In this document: piece by piece, positions 27,819 through 36,600 of the stretch
How positions within the stretch are numbered: the stretch's first letter is position 1
Layout of the letters: each line of letters begins with the position of its first letter
Assembly: GCF_006636205.1 (NCBI RefSeq)
Contig: NZ_VIGB01000003.1
Location: 3,834,501 to 3,898,500 of the forward strand
Length of the DNA stretch: 64,000 bases
Source: Kitasatospora acidiphila
GTDB lineage: Bacteria > Actinomycetota > Actinomycetes > Streptomycetales > Streptomycetaceae
Direction of reading: 5' to 3'
Made by a program: the position numbers and the translations under genes
The notes under the pieces: generated by a model
What the model was told of the DNA's origin: nothing
Database searches by the model: none
Seen by the model: only the letters and a program-made list of their open reading frames with translations

Positions 27819-28646
27819 ATGACGGATCTGCGCCGGGTTTCGGTGGACAAGGTTCTGGAGCGCGTCGAAACGGCATTGGGGACACGACTGGACCGAGAGG
27901 CGCTGGTGCGCAAGCGCCGCTCGGTGGGGGCTCGTACGGAACGCGGCTCATGGGTGCGCATCGAGCGACGGGGGCTCGACCGGATCGGGGTCCAGGGCGG
28001 TGACGGCACGCCCTCTGCTGAGGCCCTGCAAGGCATCGCGAAACCCGCGTGGCTAGCAGGCATCGCATGGCGGGATGAGACCGAGCCGGTGATGTGGCGC
28101 GCCGACGAAACGGCACTGCTGCTGTCCGCCCCGGTCGGATCCGCAGTTCTGGCCGAGACTCCGGACCTCATGCCCGCATGGTGGGCGGAGCTGAACGCTT
28201 CGCTCGACGCCCTCGCGGGGCAGCAGACGAATCGGATTGCCACGCCGGACACGGAGACGATCACCCAGGCGCTGGTGACTCAGACGATCCGTCAGGTGTT
28301 CCCGGATGTGGACACCGCAGTGAGCGAGTGGTGTCCGGCACACGCGGATCTGAACTGGGCGAACCTGACGGCTCCGGAGTTCTGCGTCTTCGACTGGGAG
28401 GACTGGGGCATGGCACCACGCGGCCTGGACTCGGCAACGTTGTGGGCAGCGTCGCTTGCCGTGCCGGCTCTGGCCGATCGCGTCCGCATCGAGCGGAGCG
28501 ACGACTTCGCGAGCCGGGACGGCAAGTTGATGACGTTGTTTGTCGCAGCGAAGATCCTCGGACCGTACTCGCACCCAGAGGACCCGCGTCGGGAGGGTGC
28601 TCGCGCCGCGGCGGAGCAGGTGGCGAAGGAGCTTCAGGCAGCCTGA
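27819..28646 (+). CDS. Aminoglycoside-phosphotransferase-fold (APH) protein
   Basis: A 275-residue protein of the APH/choline kinase fold. It keeps the catalytic segment CPAHADLNWANL (HxDLxxxN) and the Mg-binding FDWEDWGMAPRG (DW/DxE), but the N-terminal ATP-binding lobe is short and weakly typical. It may phosphorylate a small molecule; the substrate is unknown and antibiotic resistance should not be assumed. A TACCGT -10-like box lies 6 bases before the ATG and no ribosome site is seen, so the mRNA may be leaderless. Confidence 0.75.
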   Translation: MTDLRRVSVDKVLERVETALGTRLDREALVRKRRSVGARTERGSWVRIERRGLDRIGVQGGDGTPSAEALQGIAKPAWLAGIAWRDETEPVMWRADETALLLSAPVGSAVLAETPDLMPAWWAELNASLDALAGQQTNRIATPDTETITQALVTQTIRQVFPDVDTAVSEWCPAHADLNWANLTAPEFCVFDWEDWGMAPRGLDSATLWAASLAVPALADRVRIERSDDFASRDGKLMTLFVAAKILGPYSHPEDPRREGARAAAEQVAKELQAA

Positions 28647-28850
28647 CGCAGGAGCTGCCGGTATTCCCGCACCACGTCGGTGTCGATCTCGTGCGCGATG
28701 GCACCGAGCAACTCCCGTAGGTGCTCGGTGTCGTCGGTACTGACAGCCACCGCCTCCACCTTGGGAAGACTGAAGGCGACCCGGAACGCTGCCTGCACCG
28801 GCGTGGCGGTTGTGGCCTGTACGAATATCCTCGGGTCCACCGCGTTCCGA
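28634..28850 (-). pseudogene. C-terminal relic of an oxidoreductase-like gene
   Basis: Only the last 60-70 residues look protein-like: DPRIFVQATTATPVQAAFR, SLPKVEAVAVST and REYRQLLRQAA. They resemble the C-terminus of an aldo/keto-reductase-type protein, but this rests on memory and short sequence. Upstream, the same frame turns into the antisense of the XRE relic, so the 5' part of the gene has been lost. The stop overlaps the end of the converging APH-like gene by 13 bases. Confidence 0.4.
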
Positions 28851-28865
28851 GTCACCTGCGGGGCG

Positions 28866-29153
28866 AAGCTGGGGTTGCCCGAATGGGTTGCCGCCGCCGA
28901 CGGCGCGGCGCTGGCCACGGGCCACGCCAAGCAGCGCGCTCTTGTGATGCTGGACATCGCCGCCGGCCATCTCGCTGCCGGAAGGTTGGAAGCAGCGTTC
29001 GCCCTCACGTCCCGGGCGATGGACGCCGGGCTCCAGTACCGTTCTGGCCGGATCGTCGAACGGACCCGCGCGCTGCGGCGCTCACTCGTCACTTCCTCAC
29101 CGCCGAAGGTCGTCAGGGACTTTGACGAGCGCCTGCGCGGGGTCTACCTCTAG
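28866..29153 (+). pseudogene. C-terminal relic of an XRE-type regulator
   Basis: About 95 residues (KLGLPEWVAAADGAAL, DIAAGHLAAGRLEAAFAL, QYRSGRIVERTRALRR, VRDFDERLRG) match the helical C-terminus of Streptomyces HTH regulators with TPR-like repeats. The helix-turn-helix and most of the protein are missing; upstream the frame runs into the antisense of the oxidoreductase relic, so a deletion joined the two tails. The stop is 11 bases before the SLOG-like gene start, so they were probably an operon. Confidence 0.55.
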
Positions 29154-29164
29154 GGAGAGACCAG

Positions 29165-29638
29165 ATGCGCATAGGGATCACCGGACACCGGGGACTGTCA
29201 GCGTACGTCGAGCGCCAGGTCCGGCAGTTGCTTCACGAGGCTCTCCGCAATGAGGATCCGGCCGAGCTGACCGGCGTGTCGTGCATCGCCGACGGTCCGG
29301 ACGCTTGGTTCGCCGAGGCTGTCCTTCGGTGCGGCGGACGGCTTGAGGTGGTGATCCCAGCCGAGGAGTACCGCGAGGGGTTGCCCGAGTGGCACCACCC
29401 GACCTACGACGAGTTGCTGCGGCGCGCGGCCGAGGTCCACCGCACCGGCATGGTGGCGTCCGACGAGGCCGCGCACATGACCGGCAGCGAGATCTTGGTG
29501 GGGCTCTCGGATCGACTGCTCGCCGTGTGGGACGGCCTACCGCCCCGGGGTTACGGGGGAACCGCAGACGTCGTGGCCTACGCAGAACGCGTCGGAGTGC
29601 CCGTGCAGGTGCTCTGGCCGTGTGGGGCAACCAGGTGA
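29165..29638 (+). CDS. SLOG-like nucleotide-binding protein
   Basis: A 157-residue protein that starts MRIGITGHRGLS, a Gly-rich loop as in SLOG/Rossmann proteins, has GVSCIADGPDAWFAEAVL, LEVVIPAEEYREG and ends VWDGLPPRGYGGTADVVAYAERVGVPV. The GGTAD segment matches the nucleotide-binding turn of the SLOG superfamily (related to LOG, DprA and TIR-partner sensors). It may bind or cleave a nucleotide or cytokinin-like ligand. GGGAGAGA 5 bases before the ATG gives a good start. Its former regulator upstream is truncated. Confidence 0.65.
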   Translation: MRIGITGHRGLSAYVERQVRQLLHEALRNEDPAELTGVSCIADGPDAWFAEAVLRCGGRLEVVIPAEEYREGLPEWHHPTYDELLRRAAEVHRTGMVASDEAAHMTGSEILVGLSDRLLAVWDGLPPRGYGGTADVVAYAERVGVPVQVLWPCGATR

Positions 29639-29654
29639 TGACTTGCAGGGACGC

Positions 29655-29840
29655 GTGACTGAGCAGATGGTCAGCAAGAGCTTCACCAGTTGGGCGCACA
29701 CCAAGGCCAAGGCACGTGCGATTCGCGAGGCTGCGGGGACTCAGCGGTCGGCGACTGAGGAGGCTTCGGCTCTTGAGCGCCTGCGAGTCGCGGCTGCACG
29801 TAGCAATGGCCCCCGGGCAGCGCCCGGGGGCCATTCATGA
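29655..29840 (+). CDS. Small hypothetical protein, doubtful
   Basis: A 61-residue open frame from GTG at 29655 (GGGA upstream): basic, helical start (SFTSWAHTKAKARAIREAAG), then Ala/Arg-rich. Its last 12 codons lie in a perfect terminator hairpin, so either the gene ends in the terminator or the frame is chance. Unknown family. Confidence 0.3.
   Translation: MTEQMVSKSFTSWAHTKAKARAIREAAGTQRSATEEASALERLRVAAARSNGPRAAPGGHS
29805..29835. terminator. Bidirectional terminator hairpin
   Basis: Perfect 14-base arms AATGGCCCCCGGGC and GCCCGGGGGCCATT with loop AGC, 10 bases past the korB stop and downstream of the SLOG-like gene. It can end both convergent units. Confidence 0.9.
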
Positions 29841-29844
29841 ACCG

Positions 29845-30888
29845 TCAGGCGACCGTCCAGGTGTCGCTGCCCGTCAGCAGGGCGCCCAGGTCGCCCGGGC
29901 CCTTCTGCTCGGCGGCTGCCTCCAACTGGTCGGCCATCAGGGTGTCGTAGACCGGGCGGTCCACATTTCTGAAGATGCCGATGGGGGTTTGGTGGAGGGT
30001 GTCGTTGTCGGCGAGGCGGGAGAGGGCGAAGGCGGAGACCGGGCTGGGGGCGTGGGCGTCGTGGATCACGACGTCGGCGCGGTTGGCGTCGGTGAGGTCG
30101 CGGACTTCGAGTTCGCCGGTGGTGGGGTTGCGGAAAACGCCCTGGGTGCCGAAGACGACCGGCTCGCCGTGGGTGAGGCGGATCAGGGTGCGTTCGGCGC
30201 TGCTCGCGTCCTTGAGGACGTCGAAGGCGCCGTCGTTGAAGATGTTGCAGTTCTGGTAGATCTCGACGATGGCGGTGCCCTCGTGCTGGGCCGCTGCGCG
30301 CAGGACCGAGGTGAGGTGCGGGCGGTCGGAGTCGATGGTGCGGGCGACGAAGGTGGCTTCGGCACCCAGGGCCAGCGAGACCGGATTGAACGGCGCGTCC
30401 AGGGAGCCCATCGGGGTGGACTTGGTGATCTTGCCCAGCTCGGAGGTGGGCGAGTACTGGCCCTTGGTCAGGCCGTAGATCCGGTTGTTGAAGAGCAGGA
30501 TCTTGAGGTTGACGTTGCGGCGCAGCGCGTGGATCAGATGGTTGCCGCCGATGGAGAGCGCGTCCCCGTCACCCGTGACCACCCACACCGAGAGGTCCCG
30601 GCGCGACGTCGCAAGGCCGGTGGCGATCGCCGGGGCGCGCCCGTGGATCGAGTGCACCCCGTAGGTGTTCATGTAGTACGGGAACCGGGAGGAGCACCCG
30701 ATGCCCGAGATGAACACCGTGTTCTCGCGCCGGATCCCCAGCTCCGGCATGAAGGACTGGACCGCGTTGAGGATCACGTAGTCCCCGCAGCCGGGGCACC
30801 AGCGCACCTCCTGGTCGGTCTTGAAGTCCTTGGCCGTCTGCGGTGCGTCCGCCTTGGGGACCAGGTGGAGGGCAGGGAAGTCGCTCAT
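29845..30888 (-). CDS. korB: 2-oxoacid:ferredoxin oxidoreductase beta subunit
   Basis: A 347-residue thiamine-diphosphate subunit. EVRWCPGCGDYVILNAVQ holds the CxxC part of the [4Fe-4S] site, SGIGCSSRFPYYMNTYG a further Cys, and VVTGDGDALSIGGNHLIHALRRN plus LLFNNRIYGLTKGQ form the ThDP/Mg pocket. With KorA it oxidises 2-oxoglutarate (or another 2-oxoacid) to the acyl-CoA and reduces ferredoxin. The ATG overlaps the korA stop (ATGA). The in-frame upstream sequence to 30924 is not needed. Confidence 0.95.
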   Translation of the reverse strand: MSDFPALHLVPKADAPQTAKDFKTDQEVRWCPGCGDYVILNAVQSFMPELGIRRENTVFISGIGCSSRFPYYMNTYGVHSIHGRAPAIATGLATSRRDLSVWVVTGDGDALSIGGNHLIHALRRNVNLKILLFNNRIYGLTKGQYSPTSELGKITKSTPMGSLDAPFNPVSLALGAEATFVARTIDSDRPHLTSVLRAAAQHEGTAIVEIYQNCNIFNDGAFDVLKDASSAERTLIRLTHGEPVVFGTQGVFRNPTTGELEVRDLTDANRADVVIHDAHAPSPVSAFALSRLADNDTLHQTPIGIFRNVDRPVYDTLMADQLEAAAEQKGPGDLGALLTGSDTWTVA

Positions 30889-32840
30889 CGGGTCTCTCCG
30901 TCCAGGGTGCCGATCGCCGCCCACAGCACGTCCGCCAACTGCGCCGCCTTGAACGGCAGTCCGCGCACCTGGTTGTAGGACTGGGCGTCCACCAGGTACT
31001 TGGCGCGCAGCAGCAGGGCGAGTTGGCCGAGGTTCATCTCGGGGACGATGACCTTGTCGTACCCGCGGAGCACCGAACCCAGGTTGGCCGGGAAGGGGTT
31101 GAGGTTGCGCAGGTGCACCTGGGCGATCTCGCCGCCGTCGGCGCGGACCCGGCGCACCGCCGCGGTGATGGGGCCGTAGGTGGAGCCCCAGCCGATCACC
31201 AGGACCCGGGCGGTCCCGGAGGGGTCGTCAACCTCCACCGGCGGCACGGCGATTCCGTCGATCTTCGCCTGCCGGGTGCGGACCATCAGGTCGTGGTTGG
31301 CCGGGTCGTAGGAGATGTTGCCGGTGCCGTCCTGCTTCTCGATCCCGCCGATCCGGTGCTCGAGGCCCGCCGTGCCGGGCACCGCCCACGGCCGGGCCAG
31401 CGTCTCGGGGTCGCGCTTGTACGGATGGAACGCCCCGCCCTCCGCATTGGGCTCGCTCGCGAAGTCGGGTGAGATAAGCGGCAGTTCGTCGACCGCCGGG
31501 ATCCGCCACGGCTCCGAGCCGTTGGCCAGGTAGCCGTCGGACAGCAGCATCACCGGCGTGCGGTAGGTGACCGCGATCCGTGCCGCCTCCAGGGCGGCAC
31601 CGAAGCACTCCGCGGGCGTGGCCGGCGCCACGATCGGCACCGGCGCCTCGCCGTTGCGCCCGAACATGGCCTGCAGCAGGTCGGCCTGCTCGGTCTTGGT
31701 CGGCAGCCCGGTGGACGGACCACCGCGTTGGATGTCGACGACCAGCAGCGGGAGTTCGAGCGAGACCGCCAGCCCGATGGTCTCCGACTTCAGCGCCACA
31801 CCCGGCCCGGACGTCGTGGTGACCCCCAGCGAGCCCCCGAACGCGGCGCCCAGCGCGGCGCCGATGCCCGCGATCTCGTCCTCCGCCTGGAAGGTCCGCA
31901 CGCCGAAGTTCTTGTGCTTGCTGAGCTCGTGCAGGATGTCGGAGGCCGGGGTGATGGGGTACGAGCCGAGGAACAGCGGCAGCCCGGAGCGCTGCGAGGC
32001 CGCGATCAGGCCGTAGGAGAGCGCCAAGTTGCCGGAGATGTTGCGGTAGGTGCCGGCGGGGAGCTTGGCCGGCGGCACCTCGTAGGAGACCGCGAAGTCC
32101 TCGGTGGTCTCACCGAAGTTCCAACCCGCCCGGAACGCCTTGATGTTGGCCTCGGCGATGGCCGGCTTCTTGGCGAACTTGCTGCGCAGGAACCTCTCGG
32201 TGCCCTCGGTGGGCCGGTGGTACATCCAGGACAGCAGCCCGAGGGCGAACATGTTCTTGGCCCGCCCCGCGTCCTTGCGCTGCAGCCCGCTGTCCTTCAG
32301 CGCCTCCAGCGTGAGCGTGGTCAGCGGGACCTTGTGCAGGTGGTAGCCGGAGAGCGAGCCGTCGCCCAGCGGGTCGGCCGCGTAACCGACCTTGGCCAGC
32401 GCGCGCTTGGTGAACTCGTCGGTGTCGACGATGATCTCGGCGCCGCGCGGCAGATCCGCCAGATTCGCCTTCAGCGCGGCCGGGTTCATCGCGACCAGCA
32501 CATTGGGCGCGTCACCCGGGGTGAGGATGTCATGATCGGCGAAGTGCAGTTGGAAGCTGGACACCCCGGGCAGGGTGCCCTGCGGAGCGCGGATCTCGGC
32601 CGGGAAGTTCGGCAGGGTGGACAGGTCGTTGCCGAACGCGGCCGTCTCCGAGGTGAACCTGTCCCCGGTCAGCTGCATCCCGTCACCCGAGTCCCCCGCG
32701 AACCGGATGATCACCCTGTCCACCCGGCGGATCGGCTTGCCCCGCCGGGACGGCCCGTCCGGTGCCGAGCGCTCCGCAGCCCGGTCGGCGCCACCAGGGT
32801 CGCCGCCTGCCGCCTCTACCTGATCGACCTCGCTGGTCAC
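30885..32840 (-). CDS. korA: 2-oxoacid:ferredoxin oxidoreductase alpha subunit (gamma-alpha fusion)
   Basis: A 651-residue subunit. Residues about 42-220 are the gamma domain (VIIRFAGDSGDGMQLTGDRF), followed by the alpha (pyrimidine-binding) domain with YPITPASDILHELSKH, TSGPGVALKSE and the C-terminal transketolase-like domain (VLVIGWGSTYGPI). The first 40 residues are a disordered acidic/Ala-rich tail. GTG start at 32838-32840. The 180 bases before it hold the operon promoter. Reduced ferredoxin made by KorAB could feed respiratory or biosynthetic reactions. Confidence 0.95.
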   Translation of the reverse strand: MTSEVDQVEAAGGDPGGADRAAERSAPDGPSRRGKPIRRVDRVIIRFAGDSGDGMQLTGDRFTSETAAFGNDLSTLPNFPAEIRAPQGTLPGVSSFQLHFADHDILTPGDAPNVLVAMNPAALKANLADLPRGAEIIVDTDEFTKRALAKVGYAADPLGDGSLSGYHLHKVPLTTLTLEALKDSGLQRKDAGRAKNMFALGLLSWMYHRPTEGTERFLRSKFAKKPAIAEANIKAFRAGWNFGETTEDFAVSYEVPPAKLPAGTYRNISGNLALSYGLIAASQRSGLPLFLGSYPITPASDILHELSKHKNFGVRTFQAEDEIAGIGAALGAAFGGSLGVTTTSGPGVALKSETIGLAVSLELPLLVVDIQRGGPSTGLPTKTEQADLLQAMFGRNGEAPVPIVAPATPAECFGAALEAARIAVTYRTPVMLLSDGYLANGSEPWRIPAVDELPLISPDFASEPNAEGGAFHPYKRDPETLARPWAVPGTAGLEHRIGGIEKQDGTGNISYDPANHDLMVRTRQAKIDGIAVPPVEVDDPSGTARVLVIGWGSTYGPITAAVRRVRADGGEIAQVHLRNLNPFPANLGSVLRGYDKVIVPEMNLGQLALLLRAKYLVDAQSYNQVRGLPFKAAQLADVLWAAIGTLDGETR

Positions 32841-33020
32841 TGCCGCGGACCTCCCTCAGGGGCACCAGCTGCGGGCGCAAGCCGTGTGCCCCGTCCGCCT
32901 GGTGCACTGATCGCATCCTATGCGGGTCGAGATTTCCTCGGCGGTAAGTAGAGCAATCAGATGCGTGCGGCTATTTCCTCGCCGGTGGACAGTACGAACT
33001 CGATCGATCAGAAGTTCACA

Positions 33021-33683
33021 TCAGGAGTTCACGTAGGTGAGCACCGCGAGCACCCGGCGGTGGTCCTCCGGGCTCTGGCTCAGGCCGAGCTTGGCGAAGA
33101 TGTTGGAGACGTGCTTCTCCACCGCGCCGTCGGAGACCACCAGCTGCTTGGCGATCGCGGCGTTGGTGCGGCCCTCGGCCATCAGCGCGAGCACCTCGCG
33201 CTCGCGCGGGGTCATCCCGGCCAGCACGTCACCCCGGCGGCTGCGGCTGAACAGCTGCTGCACCACGTCCGGGTCCAGCGCGGTGCCGCCCTCGGCCACC
33301 CGGCGCACCGCGTCCACGAACTCGCGGACCTCGGCCACCCGGTCCTTCAGCAGATAGCCGACGCCCCGGGTGGAGGAGGCCAGCAACTCGGCGGCGTACT
33401 GCTGCTCGACGTGCTGGGAGAGCACCAGCACCCCGAGCGCGGGGAAGCGCTTGCGCAGCTCCACGCAGGCGCGCACGCCCTCGTCGGTGTGGGTGGGCGG
33501 CATCCGGACGTCGGCGACCACCACGTCCGGCAGGCCGTCGCCGGCGGCCAGCTCGGCCACCACCGCCAGCAGCGCCTCACCGTCGCCGACTCCGGCCACC
33601 ACCTCCAGGCCGCGGTCGGTGAGCAGCCGGGTCAGGCCCTCCCGGAGCAGGACCGAGTCCTCGGCGATGACGACGCGCAGCAT
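33021..33683 (-). CDS. NarL/FixJ-type response regulator
   Basis: A 220-residue regulator: a receiver domain (MLRVVIAEDSVLLREGL, phospho-acceptor Asp in VVVADVRMPP, Lys in LLKDR) and a LuxR HTH (LTPREREVLALMAEGRTNAAIAKQL...EKHVSNIFAKLGL). No histidine kinase gene is adjacent, so it is an orphan or its kinase lies elsewhere. ATG at 33681-33683. Next upstream on the same strand is the polyprenyl synthase gene, 47 bases away. Confidence 0.92.
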   Translation of the reverse strand: MLRVVIAEDSVLLREGLTRLLTDRGLEVVAGVGDGEALLAVVAELAAGDGLPDVVVADVRMPPTHTDEGVRACVELRKRFPALGVLVLSQHVEQQYAAELLASSTRGVGYLLKDRVAEVREFVDAVRRVAEGGTALDPDVVQQLFSRSRRGDVLAGMTPREREVLALMAEGRTNAAIAKQLVVSDGAVEKHVSNIFAKLGLSQSPEDHRRVLAVLTYVNS

Positions 33684-33730
33684 CTGGTTCCCCCAAGCGA
33701 GTGGCACTGCCCCGAGTGGGTGGCAGTGGG

Positions 33731-34744
33731 TCACATCGTACGGATCGCCACCGCGTCGCAGAGCCCCTGCAGCGCCGCCTTGGCGGGGCAGTCCGGCAGC
33801 GGGTCGAGCAGCGCGCGGGCCTCCTCGGCGTACCGCAGGGTCTCCCGTCGGGCGTGCTCCAGCGCCGGGTGGCGGCGCAGCAGGCGCAGCGCCTCGGCGT
33901 GCCGCTGATCGTCGGTCAGGTCGAGCTGGAGCAGCTCGCGCAGCCGGGCGTCCTCGGGGTCGCTCTGGTCCAGCGGCATGGAGTCCAGCAGCAGCACCGG
34001 CAGGGTCGGCACGCCCTCGCGCAGGTCGGTGCCGGGGGTCTTGCCGGACTCGTGGCCGTCGCTGGCGATGTCCAGCACGTCGTCGGCGAGCTGGAAGGCC
34101 AGGCCCATCTTCTCGCCGTACTCGGTGAGCAGCTCCACCATCCACGGCTCGGCCCCGGCCATCATCGCGCCGAACCGGCCGGAGACGGCCATCAGCGCGC
34201 CGGTCTTGCCGGCGATCACGTCGAGGTAGTGCCCCAGCGGGTCGCTGCCGGGCTGCGGGCCCGCGGTCTCCAGGATCTGACCGGTGACCAGCCGCTCGAA
34301 GGCGTCGGCCTGGATCCGGACGGCCTCGGGGCCGAGGTCGGCCAGCACCTGGGAGGCCCGGGAGAACAGGAAGTCGCCGGTGAGGATGGCCACCGAGTTG
34401 TCCCAGCGGGCGTTGGCGCTGGGCGCGCCGCGGCGCACCGGGGCCTCGTCCATCACGTCGTCGTGGTACAGGGTGGCGAGGTGGGTCAGCTCCACCACCA
34501 CGGCGGCCGGCACCACGCCCGGCGCGCTCGGGTTGCCGAACTGGGCGGCGAGCATGACCAGCAGCGGGCGGAACCTCTTGCCGCCGGCCTCGATCAGATG
34601 GCTCGCGGTGACGGTGATGAACGAGATGTCGCTCTTGACGGCCTCGGCGAGGGCGGCCTCCACCGCCTCCATCCCGGCCCGGACGTCACGGGTCAGATCG
34701 CGGTCCTCCACGCCGAGCCCGAAGAGTCCTCCTACGACGGTCAC
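33731..34744 (-). CDS. Polyprenyl (probably heptaprenyl/octaprenyl) diphosphate synthase
   Basis: A 337-residue trans-prenyltransferase that extends allylic diphosphates with isopentenyl diphosphate. The first Asp-rich motif is YHDDVMDEAPVRRG and the second is LADDVLDIASD; EAGGKRFRPLLVML starts the domain. In actinobacteria this neighbour of the nuo operon is thought to make the menaquinone side chain, which fits the setting. The GTG at 34742-34744 has AGGAG 8 bases upstream. Product length cannot be read with certainty. Confidence 0.92.
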   Translation of the reverse strand: MTVVGGLFGLGVEDRDLTRDVRAGMEAVEAALAEAVKSDISFITVTASHLIEAGGKRFRPLLVMLAAQFGNPSAPGVVPAAVVVELTHLATLYHDDVMDEAPVRRGAPSANARWDNSVAILTGDFLFSRASQVLADLGPEAVRIQADAFERLVTGQILETAGPQPGSDPLGHYLDVIAGKTGALMAVSGRFGAMMAGAEPWMVELLTEYGEKMGLAFQLADDVLDIASDGHESGKTPGTDLREGVPTLPVLLLDSMPLDQSDPEDARLRELLQLDLTDDQRHAEALRLLRRHPALEHARRETLRYAEEARALLDPLPDCPAKAALQGLCDAVAIRTM

Positions 34745-34871
34745 GAAGACCACTCCTGTCGCCGGTCGATCATGCGGTCCGGTCCCTGTTGCGGCCGCTG
34801 CCATCACCAGCAGCGTATCGGGTCACGAATGGATCACTGTACGGGCGTGCGGGTAAGGAGGGGAACGCGCC

Positions 34872-34904
34872 GCCGGGCCCGGGGCCGAATGCCCCGGACC
34901 CGGC
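34872..34904 (-). terminator. Terminator hairpin after nuoN
   Basis: Arms GCCGGGCCCGGGGC and GCCCCGGACCCGGC (one mismatch) with loop CGAAT, 65 bases past the nuoN stop. It probably ends the nuo transcript. Confidence 0.7.
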
Positions 34905-34915
34905 TGTTCACGGCT

Positions 34916-34981
34916 CGTTCAGCGGACGAACACACGGTCCGTCGGCCCGCCGCGACGCCGCCGCCCGTTCAGCGGACGAAC
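34916..34981. repeat. Direct repeat of the nuoN 3' end
   Basis: CGTTCAGCGGACGAAC occurs at 34916-34931 and 34966-34981, 50 bases apart. The second copy contains the nuoN stop codon and last codons (FVR-stop); the first lies just downstream. It looks like a small tandem duplication of the gene end. Confidence 0.8.
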
Positions 34982-36600
34982 GTCGACGCCTTGGACGCCA
35001 GATCCAGGAAGTACTGCGGCGCGAGGCCGAGCACCAGGGTGGCGGCCACCGCGACCGAGATCACCGTTGCCGTCGCGGTGCTCGGGATCACCACGGCGGG
35101 CCCGTTCGGCTGCGGGTCGGAGAAGAACATCAGCACGATCACCCGGATGTAGAAGAACGCGGCCACCGCCGAGCTCAGCACACCCACGATCACCAGCGGG
35201 GTGGCCCCGCCCGCCGCCGCGGCCTGGAACACCGCGAACTTCCCGGTGAAGCCCGCCGTCAGCGGGATCCCGGCGAAGGAGAGCAGGAAGAGCGCGAAGA
35301 CCGCGGCCAGCAGCGGCGAGCGCCGCCCCAGCCCGGCCCAGCTGGACAGGTGGGTCGCCTCGCCCCGCGAGTCGCGCACCAGGGTGACCGCCGCGAACGC
35401 GCCGAGGGTGACCAGGGAGTAGGCCAGCAGGTAGAAGAGGACCGCGCCGACGCCCTGCCGGTTGGTGGCGATCACGCCGGTCAGCAGGAACCCGGCGTGG
35501 GCGATCGAGGAGTAGGCGAGCAGCCGCTTCACGTCCTGCTGGGTGACCGCCAGGACGGCGCCGGCCACCATGGTCAGGATCGCGACGCCCCACATCACCG
35601 GGCGCCAGTCCCACCGCAGTCCGGGGAAGGCCACGTAGAAGATCCGCAGCAGCGCGCCGAACGCGGCGACCTTGGTGGCCGCGGCCATGAAGCCGGTGAC
35701 CGGGGTCGGGGCGCCCTGGTAGACGTCCGGCGTCCAGGCGTGGAACGGCACCGCGCCGACCTTGAACAGCAGGCCGACCGCCAGCATCGCCAGCCCGATC
35801 AGCAGGAGCGCGTCGCTCTGGGTGGTGATCGCCAGCGCCGGGGTGACCGGTGCGGTCCCGGAGATCGCGTCGGCGATCTCCGGCAGCCGGAAGCTGCCCG
35901 AGTAGCCGTACAGCAACGCGCTGCCGAACAGGAAGAACGCCGAGGAGAAGGAGCCCAGCAGGAAGTACTTGACCGCCGCCTCCTGGGAGAGCAGCCGGCG
36001 GCGCCGGGCCAGCGCGCAGAGCAGGTAGAGCGGGAGGGAGAAGACCTCCAGCGCCACGAACATGGTCAGCAGGTCGTTGGCGGCCGGGAAGAGCAGCATG
36101 CCGCCGACCGCGAACAGGGTGAGCGGGTAGACCTCGGTGGCGGCGAAGCCCGCCTTGGTGGCCAGTTGCTCCTGCTCGCCGCCGGGGGTGGCGGCGGCCT
36201 GGGCGGTGAACGGGTCCTGCGGCACGCCCTCGATCTTCGGGTCGAGGCCGCGCTCGGCGTAGGTGAGCACGGCGAGCACCGCCGCCAGGATGATCACGCC
36301 CTGCAGGAACAGCGCGGGCCCGTCCAGCGCCACCGAACCCATCGCCAGCAGCCCGCTCTTGGTGGTGCCGTAGCCCTGGATCGCCAGCACCAGCACGGCG
36401 ACGAAGGCGCCCGCCAGGCCGAGCAGCGCCACGCCCACCTGCGCCTGGTAGCGCAGCCGCCGGGGAAGGAACGCCTCCAGCAGGATGCCCACCACGGCGG
36501 TGCCGAAGACGACCAGCATCGGGGAGAGCTGGCCGTACTCGATCTGCGGCGCCGGAATGCTGGGGGTGTTGCCGCTTGCGGCCAGAGTCATGAGGCTCAC
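34969..36600 (-). CDS. nuoN: NADH-quinone oxidoreductase subunit N
   Basis: A 543-residue, 14-helix antiporter-like subunit of complex I (EYGQLSPMLVVFGTAVVGIL, conserved Lys/Glu within helices, LLAYSSIAHAGFLLTG). It forms one proton-pumping channel of the membrane arm. The GTG start overlaps the nuoM stop (GTGA). Last gene of the operon. Confidence 0.96.
   Translation of the reverse strand: MSLMTLAASGNTPSIPAPQIEYGQLSPMLVVFGTAVVGILLEAFLPRRLRYQAQVGVALLGLAGAFVAVLVLAIQGYGTTKSGLLAMGSVALDGPALFLQGVIILAAVLAVLTYAERGLDPKIEGVPQDPFTAQAAATPGGEQEQLATKAGFAATEVYPLTLFAVGGMLLFPAANDLLTMFVALEVFSLPLYLLCALARRRRLLSQEAAVKYFLLGSFSSAFFLFGSALLYGYSGSFRLPEIADAISGTAPVTPALAITTQSDALLLIGLAMLAVGLLFKVGAVPFHAWTPDVYQGAPTPVTGFMAAATKVAAFGALLRIFYVAFPGLRWDWRPVMWGVAILTMVAGAVLAVTQQDVKRLLAYSSIAHAGFLLTGVIATNRQGVGAVLFYLLAYSLVTLGAFAAVTLVRDSRGEATHLSSWAGLGRRSPLLAAVFALFLLSFAGIPLTAGFTGKFAVFQAAAAGGATPLVIVGVLSSAVAAFFYIRVIVLMFFSDPQPNGPAVVIPSTATATVISVAVAATLVLGLAPQYFLDLASKASTFVR

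Noticed and set aside
27819..28646. Aminoglycoside resistance gene
   Set aside because: Only the APH fold is recognisable (HADLNWANL, DWEDW). The overall sequence does not match any resistance enzyme that I can name.
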